Shown piece by piece: positions 34,361-45,124 of a stretch of 64,000 nucleotides of DNA. The number at the start of each line of letters is the position of its first letter. Within the stretch, counting starts at the first letter, position 1. Position numbers and translations under genes: made by a program. This stretch comes from Deinococcus hopiensis KR-140 (GTDB taxonomy: Bacteria; Deinococcota; Deinococci; Deinococcales; Deinococcaceae). The notes under the pieces were generated by a model. It did not search any database, had not been told where the DNA came from, and saw only the letters and a list, made by a program, of their open reading frames with translations. The DNA is taken from the NCBI RefSeq assembly GCF_900176165.1, contig NZ_FWWU01000001.1, positions 62,001 to 126,000 on the forward strand. Reading direction: 5' to 3'.

Positions 34361-35040
34361 GGTTGCGTCTCCAGCCGGTATCCCACGCCCCGAACGGTTC
34401 GCAGCAGCCCTCCGGCTCCACACCCGTCGAGCTTGCGCCGCACGCTGGCGAGGTGTGCGTCCACCACCCGCTCCAACGCGTCGCTGTCTGGCAAAGCGGC
34501 CGCCAAGAGGTCCTCTCGAGTGAACGCCCGTCCTGGGGCTTCTGCCATATGGGCAAGCAGGCGAAATTCCGCGGGCGTCAGGGCCAACGGCTGCCCACCC
34601 ACCCGGACCTCCACCGCCCGGCGGTCGACTTCCAGTGGCCCGACCCGGAGGAGCGGTCCCGTGTCCTGCAAGGCCGTGATGGTCCGGCGAAGCACCGCCT
34701 TGACCCGGGCCATCACCTCGCGGGGCCGGAAGGGCTTCACCACGTAGTCGTCCGCTCCCAGTTCCAGGCCCACGATCTGGTCGGTTTCCTCGGCGTGGGC
34801 GGTGACCAGAATCACGGGCGTGGCGCCCTCGCCCCGCACAATCTTCAGCACCTCCAGACCACTGCGGCCCGGCAGCATCACGTCCAGCAGGATCAGGTCC
34901 GGTCGGCTCGCCCGAAAGGCGGTGAGGGCGACGTTGCCGTCTCCAGCCCGTTCAGTGCGGTAGCCCTCCTGCTGTGCATAGGCTTCCAACACCTCCGCGA
35001 GCTGCGGCTCGTCCTCCACAATCAGGATCAGGGCACTCAT
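34357..35040 (-). CDS. OmpR/PhoB-family response regulator
   Basis: I start at ATG 35040 (MSALILIVEDEPQLAEVLEA), the normal start of the receiver; the frame extends 48 bp upstream. Receiver: acidic pair EDE, phospho-Asp in DLILLDVMLPGRSG, Thr in VILVTAHAEE and Lys in DYVVKPFRPREV. C-terminal winged helix: GGQPLALTPAEFRLLAHMAE, AFTREDLLAAALPDSDALER, VDAHLASVRRKLDG and VRGVGYRLE. The gene overlaps the kinase gene by 4 bp. It is divergent from the tolC-like operon across about 165 bp, where it most likely binds. Confidence 0.92.
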   Translation of the reverse strand: MSALILIVEDEPQLAEVLEAYAQQEGYRTERAGDGNVALTAFRASRPDLILLDVMLPGRSGLEVLKIVRGEGATPVILVTAHAEETDQIVGLELGADDYVVKPFRPREVMARVKAVLRRTITALQDTGPLLRVGPLEVDRRAVEVRVGGQPLALTPAEFRLLAHMAEAPGRAFTREDLLAAALPDSDALERVVDAHLASVRRKLDGCGAGGLLRTVRGVGYRLETQP

Positions 35041-35204
35041 CTGCTCCATGGTATGGAAGGTCTGTGAAGGCATTGCGAAGATGCACAAGGGGTTTTTTGA
35101 GGTCTTGGAGCAATTTTCGTGCTGCAGGACAATTCGCAGGCGTCTTCGTCAAATCTTCGAAAAAGGTGCACAGTACCTTCGACAACCGCTGAAAGACTCA
35201 GTCG

Positions 35205-36563
35205 ATGCGAGTTGCCTCCCCTCCCCCCGTCCGCTGGCCGCGCGTCTTGGCGCTGAGCGTTGGCCTTCCCCTGAGCGGAGCGGCTCTCGCCCAGCCCCCC
35301 CGTGACCTGACCCTCGAAGCCGCCCTCGCTCAGCTGGCTCAGGCCCCCAGCGTGACCCAGGCCCAACTGAGCGTCGTGACCGCCGAACAAAACCTCAGGG
35401 CGGCCCGCAGCGCCCTGGGCCTGACGGTCAGTGTGACGGGCAACGCAAGCTACGCGGGCGCCAACCTGGCTACGGACGGCACCGAAACGGCGTCCACACT
35501 GAATGGCAACGTGGGTGTCAACGTTTCGCTGGGGTTGTTGCCCTGGTCCAGCAGCCAGGCAGGGCTGCGCAGCGCCGAGCGCAATCTGGCGCTGGCGCGC
35601 GCTCGGTCCAGTGAGACACAGGGCACAGCCCGCCTGAACGCCGTTCAGCAGTACCTCGCTGGTGTGGTGGCCACCCAGGACGTGGCCCTCGCCGACCGAA
35701 CCCTCGCCCTGCGGCAACGCCAGCTTGCCGTCGAGCAGGCGCAGCTGGAGAACGGCAATGCCACCGCCCAGAGCGTGCTCAGCGCCCAAGCGAACGTGCA
35801 GGCGGCCCAGGGCGCACAACTCCAGGCCGCTGCCAACCTGGACGCCGCCCGGCGCAGCCTGGGTGCAGCCCTGGGCCAGGACCTCAGCCTGGTGAGCTTC
35901 AGCAGCCTGCCCGAGGGGGCCTTCACCCTGCCGGATGTATCCGCGCTCGTCACCCAGGCCCGGATGAGGCGCCGCGAAGTCCTGGAGGCTCAGAACGCCC
36001 TCGCCTCAGCGCAGGAAGCCCTGGAGACGCAGCGGCGCGACGCGACCCTGCCCGACGTGACCGCCAGCGTCCGCTACGGTCCAGGCACGGGCGGCCTGCA
36101 AGCCAGCCTGAACCTCAAGCAGGGAACCGTCGGCGCCGCCTACACCCTGCCGGTGGGGACGTCCGGCAGCACGGTCAACCGCCTGACGGCCAGCCTCAGC
36201 GGAAGTTACGTCATCTACTCGCCGAGCGTGAAAGCGCAGGTTTCGGCGGCCGAGGCGACGGTGACCCAGGCGCAGCTTTCGCTGAGCACCGCTCAGCAGA
36301 ACGTGGAACTTGACGTGCGGACGCGTTACAGCGCCCTGCAGGCGAGCCTGATCGCCATTCAGAGCCGCGAAACGCAGGTTCAGGTGGCCCAGGCGGGCCT
36401 GGACGCGGCCCGCACCCGGCTGGAGGCTGGGACGGGTACTGCCGACGACGTGACAGCCGCCGAACTCAACCTCCTGCAAGCACAGCGCGATGTCCTGAGT
36501 GCCCGCGCCACCGCCCAGACCACCCTCATTCAACTGCAAAACGCCGCTGGAGGCCCCGCATGA
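35205..36563 (+). CDS. TolC-like outer-membrane efflux protein 1
   Basis: A 452-aa protein with signal peptide ending ALAQPP. It is made of long Ala/Gln-rich helices with the duplicated TolC layout: QAQLSVVTAEQNLRAARSAL, VVATQDVALADRTLALRQRQ, VEQAQLENGNATAQSVLSAQ, and the second half AEATVTQAQLSLSTAQQNVE and GTADDVTAAELNLLQAQRDV. It forms the outer duct of a tripartite exporter. First gene of an operon whose members overlap by 4 bp, divergent from the two-component genes. Confidence 0.88.
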   Translation: MRVASPPPVRWPRVLALSVGLPLSGAALAQPPRDLTLEAALAQLAQAPSVTQAQLSVVTAEQNLRAARSALGLTVSVTGNASYAGANLATDGTETASTLNGNVGVNVSLGLLPWSSSQAGLRSAERNLALARARSSETQGTARLNAVQQYLAGVVATQDVALADRTLALRQRQLAVEQAQLENGNATAQSVLSAQANVQAAQGAQLQAAANLDAARRSLGAALGQDLSLVSFSSLPEGAFTLPDVSALVTQARMRRREVLEAQNALASAQEALETQRRDATLPDVTASVRYGPGTGGLQASLNLKQGTVGAAYTLPVGTSGSTVNRLTASLSGSYVIYSPSVKAQVSAAEATVTQAQLSLSTAQQNVELDVRTRYSALQASLIAIQSRETQVQVAQAGLDAARTRLEAGTGTADDVTAAELNLLQAQRDVLSARATAQTTLIQLQNAAGGPA

Positions 36564-37594
36564 AAACCCTCTCTCCCCTGCTCCTGACCGCTGCCCTGCT
36601 GCTTTCCACCGCTGGTGCCCAGGGTGCCGTCAGCCTGACTCAGGCCGTCACCGCTGCGCTGACCAACAACAGTGACGTCAAGACCGCCCAGGCCAACCTG
36701 CAAAAAGCCCAGGCGGCCAACAAGGCCGCGCAGGCCGATCCCAGCACCTTGGCGGCCGCCAAACTCTCTGCCCGGAGCAGTGAGGCGCAGGCGGAGGCGC
36801 AGCTGCACGGCGCGCGGCTGAGCACCCTCCAAAACACCATTACCGCGTACACCGCGTTGCTCGAAGCGCAGGAGAACATCGAACTCCAGACCCTACAGGT
36901 GCAGGTGGATCAGAAGGCGGTGCAGGTCGCGCAGGTCAAGCTCAAGGTGCAGAACGCCACCGCGCTGGACGTGCAAAACGCCCAGAACACCCTCTCCGGC
37001 AGCCAGCAGAACCTGGCCGACGCCCGTGCTCAGGTTAACCTGGCCAGCGCCAAGCTCAGCACCTTGACCGGGTTGAGCAGTGGAGTTCGCGCTTCGGGCA
37101 TCAGTTCCGTCCCCAAGCTGTCCACCACGCTGGCGAAATTGCAGCAGGGTCTGCCGGAACTCAGCAGCGTGATCTCGTCCACGAACGATGTGGCCGCTCA
37201 GCAACTCGCGGTGAAGCTGGCGGACAATGACTTCACGCCTGCGCGCACCCTGAGTGATGCCCGCACAGCCCTGGCCAACGCGCAGCGCAGCCTGGACAGC
37301 GCTCAGAAAAGCGCAGGTCAGACGCTGGCCAGCGCCTACCAGAGCGCGCAGAACAGTCAGGAGCTTTTGAGCGTCGCCCAGAGCCGCGAAGCCGCCGCTC
37401 AGAAGACCTACACCCAGGATGCTGCGCGCTTGAAAAGCGGCACCATTAGCGCCGTCGAGCTGCAAAACAGTCAGTTGGCGCTGAAGAAAGCCCAGTACGC
37501 CCGATTGCAGGCGCAGAATAACGTGCTCGAAGCCCTCGCGGCCCTTTCCGTGGCTGCTGGGCAGAACCTGACCGGCATTGGGGGCAACCTATGA
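36560..37594 (+). CDS. TolC-like outer-membrane efflux protein 2
   Basis: A 344-aa protein, shorter than the first. Signal peptide MKTLSPLLLTAALLLSTAGA; then VSLTQAVTAALTNNSDVKTA and helical repeats such as VDQKAVQVAQVKLKVQNATA, LDVQNAQNTLSGSQQNLADA and GTISAVELQNSQLALKKAQY. It has the TolC-family helix pattern but lacks about 100 residues. Its start overlaps the stop of the first tolC-like gene by 4 bp. Two different TolC homologues in one operon is unusual; the pair might form a mixed channel or have different roles. Confidence 0.85.
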   Translation: MKTLSPLLLTAALLLSTAGAQGAVSLTQAVTAALTNNSDVKTAQANLQKAQAANKAAQADPSTLAAAKLSARSSEAQAEAQLHGARLSTLQNTITAYTALLEAQENIELQTLQVQVDQKAVQVAQVKLKVQNATALDVQNAQNTLSGSQQNLADARAQVNLASAKLSTLTGLSSGVRASGISSVPKLSTTLAKLQQGLPELSSVISSTNDVAAQQLAVKLADNDFTPARTLSDARTALANAQRSLDSAQKSAGQTLASAYQSAQNSQELLSVAQSREAAAQKTYTQDAARLKSGTISAVELQNSQLALKKAQYARLQAQNNVLEALAALSVAAGQNLTGIGGNL

Positions 37595-38981
37595 CCACGC
37601 CTGCTGCGGCCGCCCGGTCTTCCCGCCCCGGGAAGCGCCGCAAGCGCTGGCCCTGGGTCGTGACCAGCCTGCTGCTGCTGGGCGGCGTGGGCGGCGGGGT
37701 GTACTACAACCGCACGCGGACCACTCAGACGGTAACCGAAACGCAAACCGTGACCACCCAGGCGGTCCGGCCCGGAACCGTGCGGATCAGCGTCAGCGGT
37801 CCTGGTACCCTCGAAGCGAACGCCACCCGGACCGTGGGCGCAGACCTCACGGCCACGGTGGGCCAGGTTCCCGCCGTGGGCGAGCGGGTCACGAAGGGCC
37901 AGCTCCTCACCACCCTCAACAGCGACGAGGTGGAAGAAAATGTTCAGACCGCGGAGCTGAATCTCCGCAAGGCACAGGCCAGTCTGGACGCCACGCGCGC
38001 GGGCCAGTCTTCCAGCCGGGCCGGGCGGCAGAGCAGCGTGACTCAGGCTCAAGGCAACGTCGCCGATGCTCGCCAGGCGCTCACGGAGGCCGAGCGTACC
38101 CTGAACGCGCAGGAGCAGCTCTACGCGATTGGCGCAGTGAGTGGACAGGCCTTGAATGACGCCCGCAATACTGCCAACAAGGCCCGGTTGACCCTTCAGA
38201 GCGCCCAAGCCAGCCTCACGGCGGCTCAGACGCAAGCTGAAACCGGAAGCAGCAGCGACGCCGAGAACTTGAGGAGCGCGCAGATTGCCGTGCAGCAAGC
38301 TCAGGCAGCCCTGGAGACCGCGCAGAAGGCCCGAACGGACCTCAAGGTGTACGCCCCCATCGGCGGGGTGGTGAGCGCCGTGAACGCGACCGAAGGGACT
38401 GTGGTCCTGAGCGGCGCGACGCTGCTGACCATCATCGACGACGCCACCCTCAACCTCCCCGTGCAGGTGGACGAGACCGAGATTGCGGGCGTGCAGGTCG
38501 GTCAGGCGGCCGAAGTGACCCTGGATGCCTACGACGGAGAGACGTTCGAAGGCGAAGTGATCCGCGTCTCGCCGGGCGCCACCCAATCCAATGGCATTAG
38601 CGTCTTTACGGCCACCGTCAGCTTGAGCAATGAGGAGGGCAAACTGCGCAGCGGCATGACCGCCGAGGCGGAAATTATTCAGAGCGAAGCCAGGGGCCTC
38701 CTGGTGCCGACGGGAGCCATCGAAACGGTCCGGTCCCGCAGCTACGTACAAGTGCCTGGCGAGGGTGAGGGAGCGGAACCCGAGCGGGTCCGCGTGCAGA
38801 CCGGGCCCTCCGACGGCACCAATACCGTCGTGATCGAAGGCCTGGAAGCCGGGCAGGAAGTGATGGTGCCGGGCAGCGCCCGGAACGGGACCTCCGGAGC
38901 TTCTGGCGCTTCATCCACTCGCCCGAGCAGTGGTTTCGGCGGTGTGGGTAGGCGCGTGCCTGGGGGTTTCGGAGGAGCGCC

Positions 38982-38985
<4 letters not shown>
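37591..38985 (+). CDS. MacA-like periplasmic adaptor (HlyD family)
   Basis: A 464-aa membrane-fusion protein. Short cytoplasmic N-terminus, one transmembrane helix near 25-42 (VVTSLLLLGGVGGGVYYNR), then biotinyl-lipoyl halves (GTLEANATRTVGADLTATVG...VPAVGERVTKGQLLTTL and KTARTDLKVYAPIGGVVSAV), a long coiled-coil hairpin between them, and a beta-barrel with VQVDETEIAGVQVGQAAEVT. The C-terminus is Ser/Gly-rich. It would link the ATPase/permease to the TolC-like channels. Overlaps both neighbours by 4 bp. Confidence 0.93.
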
Positions 38986-39721
<736 letters not shown>

Positions 39722-39725
<4 letters not shown>

Positions 39726-41029
39726 CGGTCACCCACTCCACCCCTTCCGCAGCCGCCACGGCGAGCGCTCCACCCATGCGCCGGGGAGGCGGCATTGGCC
39801 TGGGCGGGGCGCTCACCATCGCCTGGAGAGCCATTGTTGGAACGCCTATGCGCTCGGTCCTGACAGCCCTGGGCGTCATCATCGGCGTGGCGGCTGTCGT
39901 CGCCCTCACCGCCATCGGGCAGGGCAGTACCGCGGGCGTGACGCGCAACCTTCAGTCCCTGGGCACCAACCTGCTCACCGTGCAGAGCGCCCGCGGTGGT
40001 CCGGGCGGAAGCCTGGTCCGGTCTGGTCCCCGTCAAACCATCACGGTCAAAGATGCCGAGGTGCTTGCGACCGCTTTTGGTTCCCGCGTTGCTGGAATAG
40101 CGCCGTCCGCCCAGACCAGCGTTCAGGCGAAGATGGGCAGCAACAACACGCAGGTCTCGGTGGTGGGGACCTGGCCCGCCTATGAGTCGGTCCGGAACAG
40201 TCCGGTCGCTTCCGGAAGCTACTTCACCCAGGCCGATGTGGACGGCAGAAAACGGGTGGCCGTGATCGGCGCGCAGGTGGTCACCGACCTGTTTGGCGAG
40301 GACGCGGACCCGGTAGGGCAAAAACTGCGGTTGGGGAGCGTGAGCTTCACGGTGGTGGGCGTGTTGCCCGACAAGGGCAACAGCGGCTTTGGCAACGCCA
40401 ACAGTCAGGTGCTGATTCCCCTCAGTACCTACCTCCGGCGCTTCTCGCGGACCAACAGTGCGCGTGGGCAACCGACCGTGAGCAACGTCTACCTCCAGGC
40501 CAGCGACGCCAAGGACCTCACGCAGCTGCAGGCAGACGTGACGGATCTGCTGGCCGTTCGTCACGAACAAACCGACCCCGAGAACCTTGACTTCCAGGTG
40601 CAGAACCAGGCCGATGCCCTGGAGAGCCTCAGCAGCGTCACCACCACGTTGACCCTGCTCGTGGGCGCCATCGCGGGCATCAGCCTGCTCGTGGGCGGCA
40701 TCGGAATCATGAACATCATGCTCGTGTCCGTCACCGAGCGCACCCGCGAGATCGGCGTGCGAAAGGCGCTGGGAGCCAAGCCACGCGACATCCTCACGCA
40801 GTTCCTGGTGGAGGCCAGCCTGCTCTCGGTGGGCGGTGGAGTAATCGGCCTGCTGCTGGGCGTAGCCGCCGCCTACGCCGGGAACGCTTTCGGGATTGCC
40901 CCCGTCTTCAGCCTCACGCCGATGCTCGTTGCCTTCGCCTTCAGCGCCGTAGTGGGCGTCTTCTTCGGGTACTACCCCGCCGCCCGTGCGGCCCGGCTCG
41001 ATCCGGTGGACAGCCTCCGCTACGAGTAG
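39722..41029 (+). CDS. MacB-type ABC permease
   Basis: A 435-aa permease. N-terminal transmembrane segment with GTPMRSVLTALGVIIGVAAV, a large periplasmic domain (about 70-310, with the MacB_PCD-type LVTVQSARGGPGG and TVVGVLPDKGNSGFGNANSQ), and three C-terminal transmembrane segments including ISLLVGGIGIMNIMLVSVTE and RTREIGVRKALGAK, the FtsX signature. The C-terminal RLDPVDSLRYE is typical. It exports a peptide, lipid or drug together with the preceding ATPase. Confidence 0.94.
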
Positions 41030-41077
41030 GACCGTCCGCTTCCAACCCTCTTCCCCTTTTCCCCTAAGGAGTTCGAC

Positions 41078-41677
41078 ATGCGCTTCAACCACACCCGTAC
41101 CCTGCTGTTCGCCCTGCCCTTTACCCTGACCCTCGCCAGTGCACAACAGGGAGGTGGGCAGGCCGGTCAGCGGCAGATGACGCCCGAGATGCGCGCCCGG
41201 ATGCAGCAGATGCAGCCCATTCTGGACCTCTCTCAGACGGTGCGCCTGCTCCCCGACCTGGAGAAGAACAAGGCCACCGCCCTCACCAAAGCCCAGGCCA
41301 AGAGCCTACTCACCATCCTCACCACCCTGCAAAAAGCCAGCGCGGTGCAGCCGAACGACGCGAAAAAGTACCTCACGCAGATCGAGGACAAAATCCTGAC
41401 TGACAAGCAACTTACGGCATTGGACGCTGCGATGCTGAAGGCGGAAAAGGAACGTGAGGCGCAGCGCGCCAGGCGGCAGAGCGGCCAGGGCGCGGGAGCC
41501 CGTATTCCCGGCGTACCCGGCGGCTTTCTGCCCGGTGCAGGCGGGCGGCGGCCGGGCGGACAAAATGCCCAGGGCCAAAACGGCCAGGGGGGGCAGCCAG
41601 GCCAGTTCAATCCCTTCAAGCAGGGACGTGGAGCAGACGAGCTCAAGAAGTACATCAGCGCACTTCAGAAAAAGTAA
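41078..41677 (+). CDS. small secreted Gln/Gly-rich protein
   Basis: A 199-aa protein with a signal peptide ending TLASAQQ. The middle is a four-helix-like segment (KATALTKAQAKSLLTILTTL, KKYLTQIEDKILTDKQLTAL) that recalls Spy/CpxP-type periplasmic chaperones, and the C-terminus is Gly, Gln and Pro rich (GGQNAQGQNGQGGQPGQF). It lies 48 bp after the permease, behind a TAAGGAG ribosome site, and ends the efflux operon before the terminator at 41810. Possibly an envelope-stress sensor; function not shown. Confidence 0.7.
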   Translation: MRFNHTRTLLFALPFTLTLASAQQGGGQAGQRQMTPEMRARMQQMQPILDLSQTVRLLPDLEKNKATALTKAQAKSLLTILTTLQKASAVQPNDAKKYLTQIEDKILTDKQLTALDAAMLKAEKEREAQRARRQSGQGAGARIPGVPGGFLPGAGGRRPGGQNAQGQNGQGGQPGQFNPFKQGRGADELKKYISALQKK

Positions 41678-41809
41678 GGGTGATGTAGGGCTGGAGAGGG
41701 ATATCCGCCGAAGGCCACCATTGAGGAAACTCTGCCCGTACCTTGATCACTCCGCCGAATCTGCCTGAGCGACGAACCGGACCGGCTGAGGAGAACGATA
41801 CAAAGAAAG

Positions 41810-41836
41810 GACGCTCTGGGCATAACCCAGAGCGTC
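41810..41836. terminator. terminator of the efflux operon
   Basis: Perfect 11-bp stem GACGCTCTGGG / CCCAGAGCGTC with loop CATAA, followed by TTCGGCGTTT. It is about 130 bp after the last gene of the operon. The stretch 41837-42113 contains no gene. Confidence 0.85.
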
Positions 41837-42113
41837 TTCGGCGTTTCTGATTGGCGCGGCGTCAGCACGTTACATCTGTAAGGAATACAAGCGGAATCCG
41901 CCTGACTCTTTTGTTGTGTATCCGACGCTACGACAGGCGTGCTCAAGCGCTTTCACTTCCCAGAAAGGATCCGCTGTCCACCGTACCGCTTGACTCAGTT
42001 GCTTTCATCCCTGACTGGTTTCGTGGAGGGCGACCCTGCTTGTCCAGGCTGCACCTGGCTTACCCGCACTGCACAGGCCTTCTGAAGGGAAGGGCGACAC
42101 TCCCCCGCTTGGC

Positions 42114-42587
42114 CTATGGCTTTGGCGTGTACTGCTTCATTCCCCCCGCCTGCTCGAAGGCCTGTTGTAATTCGGGAACGGGCTTCTCCGGTTTACTCTT
42201 AGGGTCACCGGGAAGGGTACGGGCGAAGAACTCCAGCGCATCGGAGTAGTTGTCCGCGTCCGCGTCCGCATTCTTGGCCAGAACCGAACCCAGGACCACG
42301 CGGAAGTTGGCTTTGGGTTGCGCTCGGAATTCGGCCTGAAGGCTTTGGCCGAACGCATTCCAACCTTTCCCCCCCTGGGGCTGAGTGTGGCAGGTCGTGC
42401 AGGGCATGACCTTTCGGGTCAGCTCCCACAGGGGGTCGTCCTTATCGTGACCCAGCATGCGGGCAGCCTCCGTGCGGTACTTGGGCAGGGCCACCGCCGC
42501 TGGGGCCGAAAGCAACACGAGCCCAGCCAGCAGCAAGGCGCCCAGTCGAGGATCTTTGACGCCTCCCCTCATCCAGCGTCCGCTCAT
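42114..42587 (-). CDS. secreted cytochrome c-like protein with EF-hand-like loop
   Basis: Start ATG 42587 is one of three; the signal peptide LGALLLAGLVLLSAPAAVAL is shared. The mature part has a heme c site MPCTTCHTQ (CxxCH) and a calcium-loop-like NADADADNYSDALEFF. About 130 residues remain after cleavage. It follows the DUF1501 gene by 55 bp on the same strand, so it is the last gene of the DUF1800/DUF1501 set. It may be a periplasmic electron carrier; the axial Met is not obvious. Confidence 0.7.
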   Translation of the reverse strand: MSGRWMRGGVKDPRLGALLLAGLVLLSAPAAVALPKYRTEAARMLGHDKDDPLWELTRKVMPCTTCHTQPQGGKGWNAFGQSLQAEFRAQPKANFRVVLGSVLAKNADADADNYSDALEFFARTLPGDPKSKPEKPVPELQQAFEQAGGMKQYTPKP

Positions 42588-42642
42588 TTCCCAGTGCCTC
42601 CAGTGCAGAGTTCTGAGCGCTGGATCCACCGCTTCATTGAAG

Positions 42643-43833
42643 TTACGCCACCCACGCTGGCCCCACGAAGCTGCCGTTCAGAATATCGTGGGCGTTGAGC
42701 CCCAACCAGTTCGTCAGCGCCCCGGCATACACACCCCGGAAGTCCTGCTTGTAACGGATGTCCCCGTCCGCGAGGTTTTCCAGGTCGGGACTGGCACCGT
42801 GGATGCCGCCCTTGACACCTTTGCCCAGGGCAAACATAACGCTGCCTTGCCCGTGATCGGTGCCTGCGCTGGCATTCTCAGCGACCCGGCGCCCGAATTC
42901 GGAAAAGCCCATCACTATGACCCGGTCTGCCAGGCCTTGCGTCTCCAGGTCAGCCTGGAATGCGGCGAGGCCAGAAGCGAGGGTCGCGAGCAACTCGTCC
43001 TGATCGGCCCGCTGGCCCGCGTGGGTGTCAAAGCCGCCCAGCGACACGTACAGGACCCGCTGTCCCGTTCCAGCAGCGATCAACCGCGCCGTATCCTGCA
43101 GATTGGTTCCGAAGCGGCCCTCCGGGTATTTCGCACTTGGACGGTATCTCGCTGCGTTCGCCTGCACCTTCTGGGTGTTCGCCACCATCTGCCGGGTCGC
43201 GCGGCTCAGATAGTCGGCCTCACCCTGACGGGGGGCGTTGAGCAAGCGCTCAAATACCCCGTCCAGTCCCGCCGGGAGCCGCACTTGAAAGCCATCGACA
43301 GTGTCGATGGAAGGGAGGCTGAAGTCGGCGGCCCGTAATGCCTGCGGGGTAGTGCCGCCGATATTCGACGCGCAAAATGGATCCCCTATCTTCTCAGCCA
43401 CGCGCCCAATCCACCCCTCCGCTTGCGCCTGGGTGGGATCAGCGGTGTGCCAGATCGCCATGGAGGCGAAGTGACTGCGGTTAGGATTGGGATACCCCAC
43501 GTTCTCCATCCACGCGAGGTGCCCGCTGTCCCAGAGCGGCATCAGGGGTTTCAGCCCTGGATGCAGTCCCAGGTCAGGCGTGACGGTGAGCACATCCTTT
43601 TTGGGAATGGCAATGTTGGGCCGTGCTGCGTAGTAGGCCCCGTTGGTATAGGGAACCAAAGTATTCAGGCCGTCGTTGCCTCCGGTCAGCTGGATGACCA
43701 CCAGCGTTCGGCCATTTGAAGCGGGTTCGGCAGCGGCCTGGGCCGCTGCACGGGCCAGGAAGCCGGGCATTCCGCTCGTGGCGGCTACAGCGAGGGCAGA
43801 GTATTTCAGGAAGTCGCGTCGGTCCACAGGCAT
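42643..43833 (-). CDS. DUF1501 protein with Tat signal
   Basis: ATG 43833 follows GAGGTGACC. The N-terminus MPVDRRDFLKYSALAVAATS has a twin-arginine motif, so the folded protein is exported. Then VVIQLTGGNDGLNTLVPYTN, VLYVSLGGFDTHAGQRADQD and VIVMGFSEFGRRVAENASAG are DUF1501 signatures (alkaline-phosphatase-like fold with D, T and H metal-type residues). DUF1501 and DUF1800 genes are nearly always paired, and the function of the pair is unknown. 26 bp separates it from the DUF1800 gene upstream. Confidence 0.92.
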   Translation of the reverse strand: MPVDRRDFLKYSALAVAATSGMPGFLARAAAQAAAEPASNGRTLVVIQLTGGNDGLNTLVPYTNGAYYAARPNIAIPKKDVLTVTPDLGLHPGLKPLMPLWDSGHLAWMENVGYPNPNRSHFASMAIWHTADPTQAQAEGWIGRVAEKIGDPFCASNIGGTTPQALRAADFSLPSIDTVDGFQVRLPAGLDGVFERLLNAPRQGEADYLSRATRQMVANTQKVQANAARYRPSAKYPEGRFGTNLQDTARLIAAGTGQRVLYVSLGGFDTHAGQRADQDELLATLASGLAAFQADLETQGLADRVIVMGFSEFGRRVAENASAGTDHGQGSVMFALGKGVKGGIHGASPDLENLADGDIRYKQDFRGVYAGALTNWLGLNAHDILNGSFVGPAWVA

Positions 43834-43858
43834 GGTCACCTCGTGAGTGATTCAGGGT

Positions 43859-45124
43859 TCAGGCCAGCCCATATTCTGGGCTGATGAGGGTCAGGTACAG
43901 GCGCTGCTGAGGCGTGAGGCCTTTTGTAAAAGCCTCGAGAGGCGAGCGTTCGGCACCGAGCAAGGCAAGGTCGGTCGGCTGGGTCTCCAGCTTCGGGGCG
44001 TTGTTGCCCAACGTGAGCGAGGCCGCCAGTTGCATCCGCAGCAGCAGGGCAGTATCCCCGACCCACTCGCGGCCTCCATCCCAGCCCTTCACTGTGTCGG
44101 GTTGCAGGAGAAACTGCCCCATGCGCCCTGCCGTCTGCGCAAGGTTCAAAATCTGTTTGGCCTCCAGCTTTGGCTGTCCCAGCGTTCGGATCGTCCCCAC
44201 GATGTAGGCCACTGGACCGCGGATGATGGCGGCTCGGCGGGCATAGAAGTGATCGCTGGCCAGGAGTTCTTCGAGAACCGCATGAATATCGCCGTTCGTA
44301 CGGCGGAAGGTTTCAGCGCTGGCTTCTACCGCCTTCTCATCGGGCGTATCTGCGACGAAAGCGCGGTGCAACTTCCGGGCGACAAACGTGGCCGTTGCGG
44401 AGTGGCTGGCGGCAATCCGGACGACGTCTTCGCCACTCAGGTTCCCATTCTGGCCCAGGTAGCTCTTGCGGCCCCCGTCGTGCTGATTCGAAATGAAGAA
44501 GAACTCGGAACTCTCGAGGAACTTCATGTTGCCGCGCCCACCCCGGAAGGTCCACCCAGTCAGGGCGCGGGCGCCCTCTTGCACGTCCTTCTCCGTGTAA
44601 GGACCGATTCCGGTTGTGAACAGTTCCAGCAGTTCGCGGCTGAAATTCTCATTGGGCTTGCCCTTGCGGTTTAAGTCGGCGTCAAGATAACGCAGCATTG
44701 CGGGTGACTGCGCCACATCCAGTGCGAAGCGGGTGAAGTCGGTGGTGGCGGCGTGGCGGCGCAGCAGATTCAGGTACTCCGCCAGCACGGGCACGTTCCG
44801 GACCTTGTCTGTGCCGACCACGAAGTGGTTACTCCAGGTGAGGGTCAGCACTTCGCGCAGGGGCTGGGAACCGTAGAGCAGTTCGTACAGCCACGCTGCC
44901 CGCGTGAGCTGAACACCGGCAAAGGGGGTGGCCGCTTCGGCAGGCTGAAAGGGGTTGTCTGCCGTGAGCCGCTGGTCGAAGGTCAGCCGCTCACGGGCGA
45001 CTTCACGTGCGTCTCGCCCCACCAGGGCACGAATCTGGGCGTCTGTTCCACCAAAGGCTGTGCGGCGCAGCAAGTGGGCAGCATCCTCAGGGGTGAGTTT
45101 GCGGGAAAGCGGGATTAGGGACAT
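43859..45124 (-). CDS. DUF1800 protein
   Basis: ATG 45124 follows AGAGGTGAC. The sequence begins SLIPLSRKLTPEDAAHLLRR and has TRAAWLYELLYGSQPLREVL, LTWSNHFVVGTDKVRNVPVL, GKPNENFSRELLELFTTGIG, YTEKDVQEGARALTGWTF and HRAFVADTPDEKAVEA, the DUF1800 signature order. Length of 421 aa is near normal. First gene of the DUF1800/DUF1501/cytochrome-like set. It has no clear signal peptide, although the family is found with exported partners. Confidence 0.92.
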   Translation of the reverse strand: MSLIPLSRKLTPEDAAHLLRRTAFGGTDAQIRALVGRDAREVARERLTFDQRLTADNPFQPAEAATPFAGVQLTRAAWLYELLYGSQPLREVLTLTWSNHFVVGTDKVRNVPVLAEYLNLLRRHAATTDFTRFALDVAQSPAMLRYLDADLNRKGKPNENFSRELLELFTTGIGPYTEKDVQEGARALTGWTFRGGRGNMKFLESSEFFFISNQHDGGRKSYLGQNGNLSGEDVVRIAASHSATATFVARKLHRAFVADTPDEKAVEASAETFRRTNGDIHAVLEELLASDHFYARRAAIIRGPVAYIVGTIRTLGQPKLEAKQILNLAQTAGRMGQFLLQPDTVKGWDGGREWVGDTALLLRMQLAASLTLGNNAPKLETQPTDLALLGAERSPLEAFTKGLTPQQRLYLTLISPEYGLA

